From: Piper betle
Taxonomy: Eukaryota > Streptophyta > Magnoliopsida > Piperales > Piperaceae
Assembly (NCBI GenBank): GCA_033002965.1
Contig: JAURVB010014899.1
Span: 1-64,000, forward strand
Reading direction: 5' to 3'
Length of the DNA: 64,000 nt
Positions 1-10,993 of this stretch are shown piece by piece; within the stretch, counting starts at the first letter, position 1, and each line of letters starts with the position of its first letter. Under the pieces are notes generated by a model. The model was not told the DNA's origin. It searched no databases and was given only the letters and a program-made list of their open reading frames with translations. The position numbers and the translations under genes were made by a program.

Positions 1-254
1 GTCCATTTTTGTTTAAAAATATAATTATTTTATTACTGTTTTCTTGTTTAACTTTTTCCCTTCGTGTTGTTTGCACGTCATGGCATGCATATAGGATCAC
101 GTTAGAACCCAAACATCTCATTCATGTTGTGCATGTTGCTTCACCGTCCTCAGACGCCAAGAGTAGATCCGTGTCAGCTTAACCGAATCAAGTAGTTTAG
201 TGAATGGTTCGGTCGCCAGTGACACATCCGGGTCGGTTCAGGGGTGAACCGGAA
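1..254 (+). repeat. 3' part of an LTR, truncated
   Basis: This stretch is the inverted counterpart of the LTR at about 32975-33220. Both share the run cttaaccgaatcaagtag followed by a gttcggtcgc...gtgac block and ggtgaaccgga. Here the sequence stops just before the expected LTR terminus and switches to another LTR at 255. It is a decayed gypsy-type LTR fragment that runs off the left edge of the window. It has no coding potential. Confidence 0.6.
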
Positions 255-715
255 GACGAGTCTTTTGACTCTTTTGTCGTTGTGGTTGGGAGATACACAA
301 CACCGTATGCGATTGTAAGGCAATTTTTAATGCATTATTTTGTTGATTAATCAATTATCACCGGGAGGTAGAAATTAAGGCAAAATAATAGAAGCATGAA
401 GGAGCAGGAGCCACCATGTCATATAATTATCCTAGATTGACAATCTGAAGGAATAAAATATAAGAGTAAGATATGATGAAGATTCAATTGATGTTAAGGG
501 AAATTTGACTCTAGAACGAGTTTTATCATTTTAGCTTCTCCTTTTATTTAAAGTTATTATTTATATTTAGTTAAGTCAATTATTTTTGTTTTTTTCTTAA
601 TATTATTTTCTTTAATTAATTAAAGGAAATTCATCTCTCTTTGGGAACGATACTCGAATTTATCATTATATTACTTGCTTCGACAGTGTATACTTGCATG
701 ATATTGAAATTATTC
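255..715 (+). repeat. 5' LTR, truncated at its left end
   Basis: It matches the right half of the 3' LTR (4854-5315) with scattered substitutions. Its first roughly 500 bases, including the TATA box present in the other LTR, are absent and replaced by an unrelated LTR fragment (1-254). It ends about nine bases before the primer binding site. Confidence 0.75.
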
Positions 716-723
716 GAAGATTT

Positions 724-741
724 TGGCACCGTTGCCGGGGA
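724..741 (+). other. Primer binding site (tRNA-Asp type)
   Basis: The sequence TGGCACCGTTGCCGGGGA is complementary to the 3' end of plant tRNA-Asp except for one base (usual form TGGCGCC...). Its position right after the LTR fixes the element on the + strand. Confidence 0.8.
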
Positions 742-904
742 GACCGAATTTTGTAAGTTAATTTAGGATTAGAATTTTGAGAGTTTTCTTTTATCTCTAG
801 ATTTTAGTGTCTAATTTAAAGAAAAAAAAGAAAAAAGAAAAAAATAAACTATATCATTGTGTTCTTCCTTGCTATCATTTATTTGTAATCATTTGTTTAT
901 GCAT

Positions 905-1966
905 CGATTAGTGCGATCACCCTTGTTTTCTTATGATCCACAGATTGAAAGGACTTTGAGAAATTTGCGTGCCGCTGGAAGAAGAGCACAAGAACCAATA
1001 GAGGAAGAAGCCATGCACTCATGGAGGACTACCAGAGTTTTAGAATTAGATGCACTTACTGCTTTATCTGCTTAGGTTAGTGCTTTATCTAATCAAGTTC
1101 AAAATCTTACAGGGACATGTTATGGCTGTGGAGCCAAGGTGTGAATGGTGTGGACAAGGACATTCTACAGGTCAATGTACAACAAATCAAGTTAAATATG
1201 TAGGCAACTTTAATAGGAACAACAATCCCTATTCCAACACCTACAATACGGGCTGGCAGAATAATCCCAACCGTTCATGGAATAATTCTCTACAATCGAC
1301 TGTTGTCCCCAATAATCCACCACCACCATCACAACATTCTTGACCTCCTTCACTTTCTTTTCAACCACAACAACCGGATCTGATCCAAATGTTCAATTCC
1401 ATGCAACAAACTATGCAACAATTTATGCAGAATCGGCAACAACAATAACAATAGTTTATGCAACAAATTATGGTGCAATTAAACAAGGAACCAAGTGAGT
1501 GACCCAAGGGTGTACTTCCTAGCCAACCAGAACAACAAAGGAATGATGGTCAAGAGCATTGCAAAGCTATAACAACCCAGAGTGGTATTACTTTACAAGA
1601 ACCAGTTCAACCCAATGAAGTTAGGGAAAAAGATGATAAGCCAAGCAACGAATGTGAACCCAATACATTGGTTAGCTTATTCGGAAGCAAAGGGAAAGAA
1701 AAAGATGAAGTACTTATAGATGAGGTCGAAAAAAGGTACCATTTCCTTCAAGATTGAGGAAACAAAGTGATGAAAAATATTTAAAAAATTTTCTTGATAT
1801 ATTTAAGAAATTACAAATTAACATACCTTTTGCTGAAGCACTTGAACAGATGCCTAGTTATCTTCTAGCAAAGAAAAGGAGAGTATATGACAATGAAGTT
1901 GTAGCCATGACAGAGAAATGTAGTGTTGTCCTCCAAAGAAAACTACCTCCTTAGATAAAAGACTTG
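905..1966 (+). pseudogene. gag remnant with CCHC zinc knuckle
   Basis: The N-terminal piece at about 940-1075 has the IERTLRNLRAAGRRA pattern typical of gag starts in plant gypsy elements. A zinc knuckle, CEWCGQGHSTGQC, lies at 1140-1178 in another frame, followed by an Asn/Gln-rich stretch. The segment at 1754-1954 (NIPFAEALEQMPSY...) is the conserved linker before protease. Frame changes and stops separate these pieces, so no capsid protein can be made. Confidence 0.75.
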
Positions 1967-2911
1967 GGAAAATTTGTGATTCCATGTTCAATTGGAGGAA
2001 ATGTTCATTGTAATGCTTTATGTAACTTAGGTTCTAGCATTAATTTTAAGCCTTTTTCTGTTTTCAAAAGGTTAGGAATCAATGATATTGCTCCTACCAA
2101 CATCACACTTTAGTTGGCTGACTGATCATTGGTATATCCTAAAGGAGTCATTGAAGATATTTTAATAAAAGTTGACAAGTATATCTTTCCTGCAGATTTT
2201 GTAGTGCTTGAAATGGAAGGAAGGAATGATGATATACCACTCATTGTCGAGAGAGGTTTCTTAGCAACGGGGAGAACACTGATTGACGTAGCCGCTGGAA
2301 AACTTACGTTTAGGGTAAACAACAATTATGTCACATACAACATTTTTAAATCCATGAATTGCTCGGATGCAACATATGATTGTTCTATAATTAAACTAAG
2401 TGATAAAATAATGTACAAAGGGGATCAGTTGAGTGATTCATTACATAAAGCCATAAATTCTCTTTGTGAAAAAGATATTGATGTGGAAGAAATGGTTAAA
2501 GTATTAGATTCGCAACCGATCTTGCCTAGAAGATTTAGAGTTGTGGAACCTTTAGATCTACCATTCCACAAATTTCTGCCATTAGTTGTAGTGCCACCTA
2601 TTTTGCAGTTAAAACAACTTCCAAGACATCTCAAGTATACTTTTTTAGGGCCTAATGACACTCTTCCTATTATTATTTCTTCAGAGCTAACTATGTTGGA
2701 GAAAGAGAAGCTGATTAGAATACTAAAAGATCACAAATCAGTTATTGCTTGGACTATAGCAGATAAACATGGCATCTGGTGTGGTTGCTGGTCATTTTCT
2801 CCTGGACAAAAGTTTTTTCCACATAGTGCAATTGCAATTAAGACTGAACAAGGGGATCAATCATTTAAAGTCAATGAAGCATGGGTCAAGTCCAAATTCA
2901 GTTATTCGTGA
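1967..2911 (+). pseudogene. pol remnant: aspartic protease and start of reverse transcriptase
   Basis: Protease landmarks are in order: the C-N-L-G-S-S-I-N site (2021-2044), then FPADFVVLEMEG and GFLATGRTLIDV. The active-site motif is normally D-x-G; here the aspartate codon is AAC (Asn, 2024-2026). In-frame stops lie at about 2112-2126. The segment from about 2500 (HLKYTFLGPNDTLPIIISSE...) is the conserved lead into reverse transcriptase, ending soon after AWTIAD. The YxDD catalytic motif, RNase H and integrase are not present downstream. A 260-residue open frame (2129-2911) survives but would be inactive. Confidence 0.8.
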
Positions 2912-4356
2912 TAATCATTCACCGACTAATTGATATGAGGGAGTTGTCTTTCACTTCTTTTTCTTTATTTTTATTTTTGAGGACAATGTTTAGTTTAAGT
3001 TTGGGGGTATGCATATTGTTCATGCTCGACTCATGTTTAGATTTAGATATATAGTGTATTTTAGTGTAAAAAATTTATTATGCAATGGTATTTTAGTCTC
3101 TTGGTTCAATGATAGATACATGTGAATTAGTCTTACCTTTCTTGGGAAAACTTGATTAATTGATATGAGGGATGAACTGAGTAAAAGATTGCAGAGAGTT
3201 GGTTCTCTACCTTATATTAATTTCACAATCCATTGGTTTAGATGATTTCAATAAATGTTTTGCAATAAGGATTGTACATGATGGTCATGACTTTTAGAAT
3301 TTTCCCTAGCGACTTTCGAGGCGAAATATTTGGCTTGCCATGTTGATGGAAAATGATATAGGCATTTCTCATTGATGAGTCTAGGCCTTTCTTCAAGCCT
3401 ACCTAATTCTTCAAGCCTACCTAATATGAATTATCCTCTGTACACAATTTCATGGCCTTTATTATACACATTTGTTTGATTACCTTTATTTTAGCCTTGG
3501 CCTTTTTATTGAAAATATATCTTGCTACTTGAGTCCTAGCACCCTAGTGTTTGAAATTCGTTCTAAATTCTAACAAGGATGAAACTTTAAGTAGTATAGG
3601 GGGAAGGCATTGCGTGTTATAGAGTGGTGATTGAGTAGATTGTGTGGACTTTCCTGGCACTTTGCTTTGTAAAAAAAAAGAGAAGAAAAACAAAGAAAAA
3701 CAAAAGAAGAAAAGAAAAAGATGAGGCAATGATCCTCCACCAGTAAATACAAGATGAAGCAAGAGTCTTCCACAGGTTTGAAATAAAAGAAAAAAGAAAA
3801 AGGAACAAGTAGTCAATGGAAAATCAAAGCAAAGTTAGTTCTTATATTGGGTAAACTTGATGCTATATTTAAGGAAGTTTGTGTCATATTGCTTGGGGAA
3901 TTGTTGTACATGTATGTGAGGATTTAGAAAGGATTTTTAATTCTAGGGTGCATATTAGCCTCTGATTTTTCTATCTTGTTTATCATATTTTTGGTCCCGA
4001 GCCCATAGCCCTGTTACAACCTATAAAGACCTATTGATTCCATTAATTAGCATTACCTACATTAGTGGAGATGGGAGCAAAAGGTAAATATATTTAAGCA
4101 TGTGCTTGATTGTATTCTTTTGGTTGCAAATGAGAATGATAAGCCAATAGACTATCAAACACACAGAGAGAGCCTTCTTTTGGGTGTAATTAATGAAAAA
4201 GAATTTCAGATTTGATTGACATCTTGTTGACTCTGGATAGTTTGATTAAGAATCATATGAGAACATAATGGGGATTAAGTATTTTTGTGTAGTAAAATTT
4301 TTTTTTTTAAGATATTTTGTTCGGGACGCGTAAAAGTTTAAGTATGGGGTGGTCAA
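2912..4356 (+). other. 3' non-coding part of the gypsy element
   Basis: No coding sequence was recognised. The signature gaggacaatg...aagtttgggggtatg lies at about 2980-3010, and a second weaker version (gtttaagtatggggtgg) at 4337-4353 sits where the polypurine tract should be, directly before the 3' LTR. Purine-rich runs at 3668-3722 and 3780-3805 create pyrimidine-rich open frames on the minus strand that are not genes. Confidence 0.6.
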
Positions 4357-5315
4357 TGACACTTGGACCCACCTAATGGCTATAAGTTATGGTGTTCAAT
4401 GGAGTCGAGGAGTTGGAAACTTGAAGCGACATCATAATTAATTAGACTACGCCGATTTGTTAACACCTTCTTCGAATTCTTGTATCTCCACTTCTATATA
4501 AATGGGTGGTCAATTGTTGTTGATCATATCTCATCTCTTGGCTTCGAAGTGTAGTGAAAAAAATAGTCTTAGTTTTTGTAATTTCTTTCTCTTTCATAAT
4601 AAAAATTAGTTTCTTCATTATAATGTTTTCTATTTTTATTATGGAGTAGTCTTATATTTCGTTTTAGAGAAGAATGGAACTTAACATGATTTAATTGAAT
4701 TTATTTCAAACTTTTACTCTTTTATGCAATCAGATTGTTTGAATTATCATGTTCTAATGCTAAGAATAGATTGATTGCCTATATCTTAGCTCATGAGATT
4801 TAATTAGATTTTGGGAGAAATTAATTAGATTAGTCATTGATAATTCATCATACGACGAGTTTTTTGACTCTTTTGTCGTTGTGGTTGGGAGATACACAAC
4901 ACCGTATGCGATTGTAAGGCAATTTTTAATGCATTATTTTGTTGATTAATCAATTATCACCGGGAGGTAGAAATTAAGGCAAAATAATAGAAGCATGAAG
5001 GAGCAGGAGCCACCATGTAATATAATTATCCTATATTGACAATCTGAAGGAATAAAATATAAGAGTAAGATATGATGAAGATTCAATTGATGTTAAGGGA
5101 AATTTGACTCTAGAACGAGTTTTATCATTTTAGCTTCTCCTTTTATTTAAAGTTATTATTTATATTTCGTTAAGTCAATTGTTTTTGTTTTTCTCTTAAT
5201 ATTATTTTCTTTAATAAATTTAAGGAAATTCATCGCTTTGTGGGAACGATACTCGAATTTATTATTATATTACTTGCTTTGACGGTGTATACTCGCATAA
5301 TATTGAAATTATTCA
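4357..5315 (+). repeat. 3' LTR of the gypsy element
   Basis: It begins TGACACTTGG after the purine-rich tract. It has a TATA box, TATATAAA, at 4495-4502 and an AATAAA signal at 4598-4603, the layout of an LTR promoter and polyadenylation region. The last 462 bases repeat the 5' LTR. Its right end runs straight into nsLTP coding sequence at about 5319. Confidence 0.65.
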
Positions 5316-5318
5316 AAC

Positions 5319-5469
5319 ATTATGTGAAACAAATATATGAATCCTTGTATTATCCCTGCCCTGTGCCTCCCCCGCCTCCCGTGAAAAGAATGGAGGATCT
5401 TCTGAAGGAATGTCGCATACCAACTCCTTACAAGGTCCCCGGCCCACCCTATCCAAAGTGCTACTTGTT
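5319..5469 (+). pseudogene. nsLTP-like gene, C-terminal half only (copy A)
   Basis: The frame reads VKQIYESLYY...PVPPPPPVKRMEDLLKECR...PYKVPGPPYPKCY, matching residues from after the CC pair to the eighth cysteine of the intact copy at 56811. The signal peptide and cysteines 1-6 are gone; the LTR occupies that side. The usual stop or splice donor after the last cysteine is deleted. The short second exon is also deleted: the acceptor and stop seen in other copies are missing near 5690. Only decayed downstream sequence (5470-5800) remains. It is non-functional. Confidence 0.8.
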
Positions 5470-6700
5470 TCTCCTGTTTTTATTTTTATCTCTTGTAAAA
5501 AATTTTGCATGCCCATGCATTATTTCTCATCATTATCTTGGATTCTTGGATAATATATATATTTTGTTCATGTTAGGAAGAAAACATCAACCCCTCGCAT
5601 GATAAACCATACATATAATTTCACTCTTTCCTCCGCCTGCATTACTATAACGTTCGAGAAACATGCATATAACACTGAGTGTGATTTTGTAATTCAGTAT
5701 TGGTCGGTGATGGAGGATTTCATGAAGGGGAGCCTACACTTTCTTCCTTACCATATATAACACCAGTAAATAATGCCGATCGTTGCATGTTATACTATGA
5801 ATAAACGAAAATAATGATTCTTCGAATAAAATATACTAGCAAATCCTTCGTTTCAGCTAGAGCTGCTTTACCCATATCATTTGGGCATGGAAAAATCATA
5901 TTGGTCGCATAATTATAATTTGACTACAAGGTATCAGCGATGATAAAATCCATCACTGATATGAAAGAAATTTATTATCGTTTTCATATAGTGTGCGTTA
6001 AGGAAACAAATGCATGCAATTTAACCGACAAAAGAGCAAGCATAGAAATTGAAGAAAAGCAAAATTCAGCGATCAACTACATCCCAAAAATTGATCACAC
6101 ATCGGCAGAGTTTATCAAGCCCTCTAATTAAGATCAATTAGTCTATCTTTTAATTAAATAAGAGTTTAAATAAAAAATTAAAAAGAAAATTTATCTATAA
6201 TATATGTCGTGCATGTCACGACATCTTGCCTAGTTTTTTTAACAATGCAATATATGTTATATACACTCTACCTATTTCCAAAACATTAAAAAATGAGTCT
6301 TAATAAACAAGTGATGTCCATGCTAAAAGTCAAGCTTAATTTTTATATTACATAGTTATAAGTAAAGAGGTCTTAATAAATAATTTTCAAGTATAGAAGC
6401 ATATATAATTCCTCAAGATTCTTGAAAATATGATAAAGAGTTGTCTGAACGTGTTTCATATTTACATTGCTAGAAGTTGGTTCAAGGTTAAGAAGATGAA
6501 AGCACATATACTAGAAGAAAAACAAAGTGTAGACTAGCTCCCAAACCTTATACATACATATACCTCTTTAATTTATATTCGGGTGAAGTTCATTCAAATT
6601 CTTTACTTAATAAATATACTGATTCTAAAAGGATAAATGGTGCTGCAAGTACAAGTTGTCAAGTCCTCTAATTAAGATCAATTATTCCCCGAGTTATATA
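5470..6700 (+). repeat. Duplicated nsLTP downstream flank
   Basis: This spacer matches the downstream flank of copy C (about 27300-28450), including ggtcggtgatgga...ggggagcctacac, atgcatgcaatttaac and the tatatgttatatacactc block. No gene was seen. It shows that copies A and C descend from the same duplicated unit. Confidence 0.65.
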
Positions 6701-7774
6701 TGGATAGAAGCCATTTCTCTTCCAAGTTAAAGTCAATAGCTACTTAATGCTGATGTATTGAGGTAACCGTGGGTTATATACAACATATATATCATTGAAA
6801 ATTTTTTTACGAGTCCCCTTGTAATGAGCCTCTTGTATGCCCCCCAATGAGAATGGGTGATTTCCTTCAATTCTCTCAACTCTCTACATTGAGTTTGCTC
6901 TCGAAGAAAGTGTTTCAGTAGCTTACTTTTTGAAGGATGCATGTAACAAGTTTCTAAGGATGTATGTTTAGTTGGCATAAAAGAATATGGTAATCACATT
7001 AATAGTGGATAGTGATTATATTAATAGTGGATCTGAATACAAGTTTGATCCCACCAAATCATGATTTGAGCCTATCTTATCTACTTCTACCATCTAAGAG
7101 ATGTCACTACTACCTCATTGTACTAATTCGTATAATGTACCTTTCTTTTAAAGTCAATCCTTCTCACTCACCAAAGACACACTTATATTAAAAATCGTCT
7201 CTTTCCTTCAATTCGTATAATGTACCTTTCCTTCAATTCGTATAATGTACGTATAATGTACCTTTCCTTCAATTCTCACTAATCGTCTCTTTCCTTCACA
7301 ATTTCCAATAAGTGTTTCCATGCATTATCGGCTTATCTAGTTAATAATTATCTATAAAAAAATATCACATAATTTTATGAAAAAGAAATAAATATTAATA
7401 CAGGACACACACTTATATTAAAAATTCCATTCATCTTTGCTGAAAACATGATATGAAAAATACTTATATAAAAAAAGGAAAGCACTAAATATACCCAAAA
7501 AATAAAAACCTAACAAATATACACAAAAAATAATCAAGGACAAAAAATTATATGTTATTAAAAAAAATCAAGAAATTTAAATTGGATTAATTTATTTTAA
7601 TTGTATAGAATTTTATTAGATTTTTTAATATTTTATTTAGTATTTTTAGGATTTATTTTATTATTATTGACTCGAGTCGGGAGCGAGTCATATTTTATTT
7701 ACAAAACTACCCTTACATTTATTTCCTCCACAACTGACGCTAAAGCTTCACTTCATCTTCTCTCCCGATCTCTT
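6701..7774 (+). other. AT-rich spacer with a short tandem repeat
   Basis: No gene was recognised. At about 7195-7275 the unit cgtataatgtacctttccttcaatt repeats imperfectly about three times. The rest is low-complexity AT-rich sequence. Confidence 0.5.
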
Positions 7775-8510
7775 CTTATAGCCGCGCAATGCCGCCTTCT
7801 TCTTCTGGCCGCCGTCACCGTCGCTGCCGCCGCCGTTGTGGCTGACTGACCGTAGCCATCATCTCCAACCACCTTCCCCGACCCATCATGTCCTCCTCCG
7901 CCCGGATAGCGGCCTGACTTCCTTGACCTTCCCAAAGTGCAAATCTTTCAACCGGCCGCCATCTTCTTCTGGCCACCACCACCGCTGTGGCTGACCGGAT
8001 CCTTCCTCTCCGACCACCTTCTTCAATCTATTGCAGCCCTCCGCCCGGACCGCAGCCTGAGTTTCCCAGCATTCCAGATGTGCAATCTTCCTCCCAACCT
8101 TTCTCCTCTTCTGGTCACTGCCACTGCCGCTGCTGCCACCACTGCCGCTGCTGCCGCCTCTGTGGCCGATCATAGTCATCATCTTCGACCAACTTCCCCA
8201 CCCATCCCGTCCTCCTCCACCCCGACAGCAGCCTGACTTGCCCAGCCTTCCCAAAGTGCAAATTTTTCAACCAGCCTCCTTTTTCTTCTGGCTGCTGCCG
8301 CCACAGCTGCTGCTGCCACCGCCGCTACCGCTGTTTGTGACCGGACCCTTCATCTCCGACCACCTTCCCTTGTCCATCAAAGTCCTCCGCCTGGTTTGCA
8401 GGCTGTGTTTCCCGGTGTTCCTGAAGTGTAATCCGCATTTCTTCTGGCCGCCGCCATCGCAGCAGCCACTGTGGCCAACCAGAGCCATCCTCTCTGACCA
8501 TAAAATAAAT
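7775..8510 (+). repeat. GC-rich degenerate tandem repeat, unit about 140-180 bp
   Basis: A block containing cttctggcc..., gctgtggctgaccgg, ctccgaccaccttc, tcctccgcccgga and cttcccaaagtgcaaat recurs. The cttctgg landmark falls at about 7801, 7970, 8109, 8285 and 8441. Long frames on both strands come only from the low stop density of this GC-rich sequence and are not conserved between units. Composition differs sharply from the AT-rich flanks, which suggests an inserted or amplified sequence. Confidence 0.65.
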
Positions 8511-8831
8511 TTTATGATAATTAAAAATATACTATTATTTTATTTAATGTTCTATCATTGTCTTTTTATAACCCATGAGATGAAATATTTTTTATTATTT
8601 TTTACATATGGGTATAAAATTAGACTTAGGTAATAAATAAAATAAAATGAATATTAATAGGTCTTTTTATTATTATTTTCACTAAAAGGCTGTGAGTTGA
8701 TCGGTGCATCTATTATTGAGTGTTAATTTAATATTTTCTACTGTTTTTTATAAAATAATTTTTTATAAAGATATTTTTCTAATGTTAGTAGAAAGCTAGT
8801 TGTGAGACATTTGAATATATTAGTGAGCAAA

Positions 8832-10944
8832 CGCATTGACAATTAAATATGAAATACATGGTGGTCATAATACCTCGTATGAAATATGTTCATGAGTAAA
8901 TTAAATATATCAAGGGATCTACATCTAGAATGAAAGATTTTGACACTTCTTTAGCACATGTTGGCATATCAAGTAAAAGAGGGTTGAATTTGGATGTGCA
9001 AACTCGTTGGAATTCTACTTACTTAATGTTAAGATCTGCAAAAGAGGTAACACTTGCTTTTAATCATCTAAAAGGTATAGATGAAAATTTTAAATGGTGC
9101 CCATCTGATATGGATTGGAATAAGTATGATGAGATTGAAGTCTTTCTTGAAGTATTTTATCAAGCAACTAATGTTTTCTCTATGAGTAAGTATCTAACAG
9201 CAAATCTATTCTTTGCCGGACTTCAAAAAGTGAAGAGAAGTTAGATTACCTTCATGTTCATGGGCAAGGGCATCTTTATTAAATGGTTGATAGAATGAAA
9301 GACAAATATGACAAGTATTGGCAGAAAATAGTTTAGTTCTAGCCATTGCATGTACGCTAGATCCAATATATAAATTGGGAAGGGTTGAATTTGTTTTCCA
9401 CAAAATTTATCATTCTGAGTCAATTTTGCAAGCTGAAATGAAATGGGTTGAGGATGGTTTAAAAGGGGTATACAAATTCTATGAGAATAAATTGAGAAAT
9501 AGTTTGCATCATGATTACTTTCCTGAAAATGAAAGTGGTGATTACTTTCTACGAGAACAAATTCTTGTGAGCAGTTCCATATGAATAAATCAGACTTAGA
9601 TGCATATCTTGAACAAGAAAGAATTAAAGTTAATCATGGAGCTCATTTTGATGTTTTGGATTATTAGAAAACTGCTTTATTGAAATATAAAACCTTAGGG
9701 GCCATGGCAAAGGATATTTTAGCAATTCTACTTTCTTCAGTATCGTCAGAATCTGCTTTTAGTACAGCTGGGAGAGTTATTAGTGACCATCGTAGCAATT
9801 TGAAACCAAACACAATTGAAGCTTTAATTTGTGCTCAAGATTGGCTACGCCCACGGTATTGTGAAGAGAGTGAAGATGAGGATGACAAGGACTCAAGTAA
9901 TTATTTACATTGTATATTTTACTCCTAAGCGCTTGCTATTTAATACTGATTATTGCATTTCCTTATTTGTATTGTCATCATTGTATTTTTAAATTATTTC
10001 TATATTTTGATGTTATAATACTATTTATGAAGTAAGTTCAACTATGACAATATCCTAATTTTTATATTTAATTTTTCAGATCCAAAAGTGAAATAGTGTT
10101 CGTTCATATCAAATTCTATTTGTTTCTTTTGCATCACACATTCAAACAAAAGGTATGTCTAAAATTTTAATATCTACTTTTGATAGTTGTTAACTTGTTA
10201 TGCCTTTGGTAGTTATTAAAAATTTTATTCATAGGGGATGATAGTAGAATGCATTTATTACTTTTACAAAAATTGTTTAATTTTATTTAATTTAATATCT
10301 CACAATAAATGATATTTATTAAAAAAATTTCAGGATGAAGGTTGGATAAAAGTTGTCTAAATATGGATGAAGGCTACAAAATATAAACTTTTGATAGTTT
10401 TTTTTTTCAATTTTGGGTTTATAATTCTAAGCATTTTATTTTTTTTGGAAACATATACTATTGAATGGTGTCTTAGGTATTTTGCAAAAAAATAAAACAT
10501 GGTTGAAGCTTGAAAAAACTTTTTATCATTAAGATAGTTTATATAGACTATTTATCTGAATTTCAATCTCTATAACTAAATATTTTTTTCCTAAACGAGT
10601 TACTTTCGACCTTAGGATCAAGTTGGTTTCGAGCTCCTAAACAAACTAGTTTCAAGCTCCCAAACAAACTGGTTTCAAACTTCCAAACGAGCTGATTTCA
10701 AGCTCCCAATCAAGCTGGTATCGAATTCCTAAACAAGCTGATCTCGAGCTCATTAAAATTAAATAGTTTAAGCGTATTCGAGCTCGAGTTGAGCTTGAAT
10801 AGCTTAAAAAATATTCGAGTCGAATTTGAGCATATATGTTCAAATCTCATTCGATCTTGAGTTGAACACAAACGAGGTTCGAGTAATTCGAGTCGAGTTC
10901 GAGCATACGCTGAGGTCGGCTCGCTCACTCGTTTAGCAACCCTA
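8832..10944 (+). mobile_element. Decayed hAT DNA transposon (right part)
   Basis: A broken hAT transposase (8910-9925) is followed by an AT-rich tail. A terminal region at 10600-10944 is full of cgagct/aagctc motifs and ends TTTAGCAACCCTA, matching the terminal style of the MITEs at 18951 and 37801. The 8 bases after the end (tgtctgac) would be one target-site copy. No matching left terminus was found upstream, so the left boundary is only the start of recognisable transposase. Linking transposase and terminus into one element is inference. Confidence 0.6.
8910..9928 (+). pseudogene. hAT transposase (RICESLEEPER type), broken
   Basis: Frame 1 (about 8910-9243) has LDVQTRWNSTYLMLRSA and the FLEVFYQATNVFS segment typical of plant hAT transposases. 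A shifted frame (9318-9584) carries LVLAIACTLDPIYKLGRVEF, the region before the dimerisation domain. Another frame (9680-9928) has LLSSVSSESAFSTAGRVISD...LICAQDWL, the C-terminal hAT dimerisation domain. At least two frameshifts and several stops separate them, and the N-terminal zinc finger is absent. It is inactive. Confidence 0.85.
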
Positions 10945-10993
10945 TGTCTGACAACTCAGTGGTCTAGTGGGGCCCACCTATGGGTATATACAA

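Larger units (their letters stand above)
255..5315 (+). mobile_element. Decayed Ty3/gypsy retrotransposon (Athila/Tat-like)
   Basis: Direct repeats flank the element: 255-715 matches 4854-5315 almost base for base. Just inside the left repeat is a tRNA-Asp-type primer binding site. Then follow a gag remnant with a CCHC zinc knuckle, a retroviral-type protease region and the very start of reverse transcriptase. The catalytic part of reverse transcriptase, RNase H and integrase are missing. The 3' non-coding part has the 'aagtttgggggtat' signature common near the 3' end of Athila/Tat-type elements. Several stop codons break gag-pol. The element cannot be autonomous. The left LTR lacks its first half, so no target-site duplication can be read. 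Confidence 0.85.

Noticed and set aside
3544..3816. Minus-strand Phe/Leu/Ser-rich frames
   Set aside because: They are the complement of purine-rich runs in the 3' non-coding part of the gypsy element.
7886..8488. Several Gly-, Ser- or Pro-rich frames on both strands
   Set aside because: They come from the GC-rich tandem repeat; the reading frame is not kept from unit to unit.
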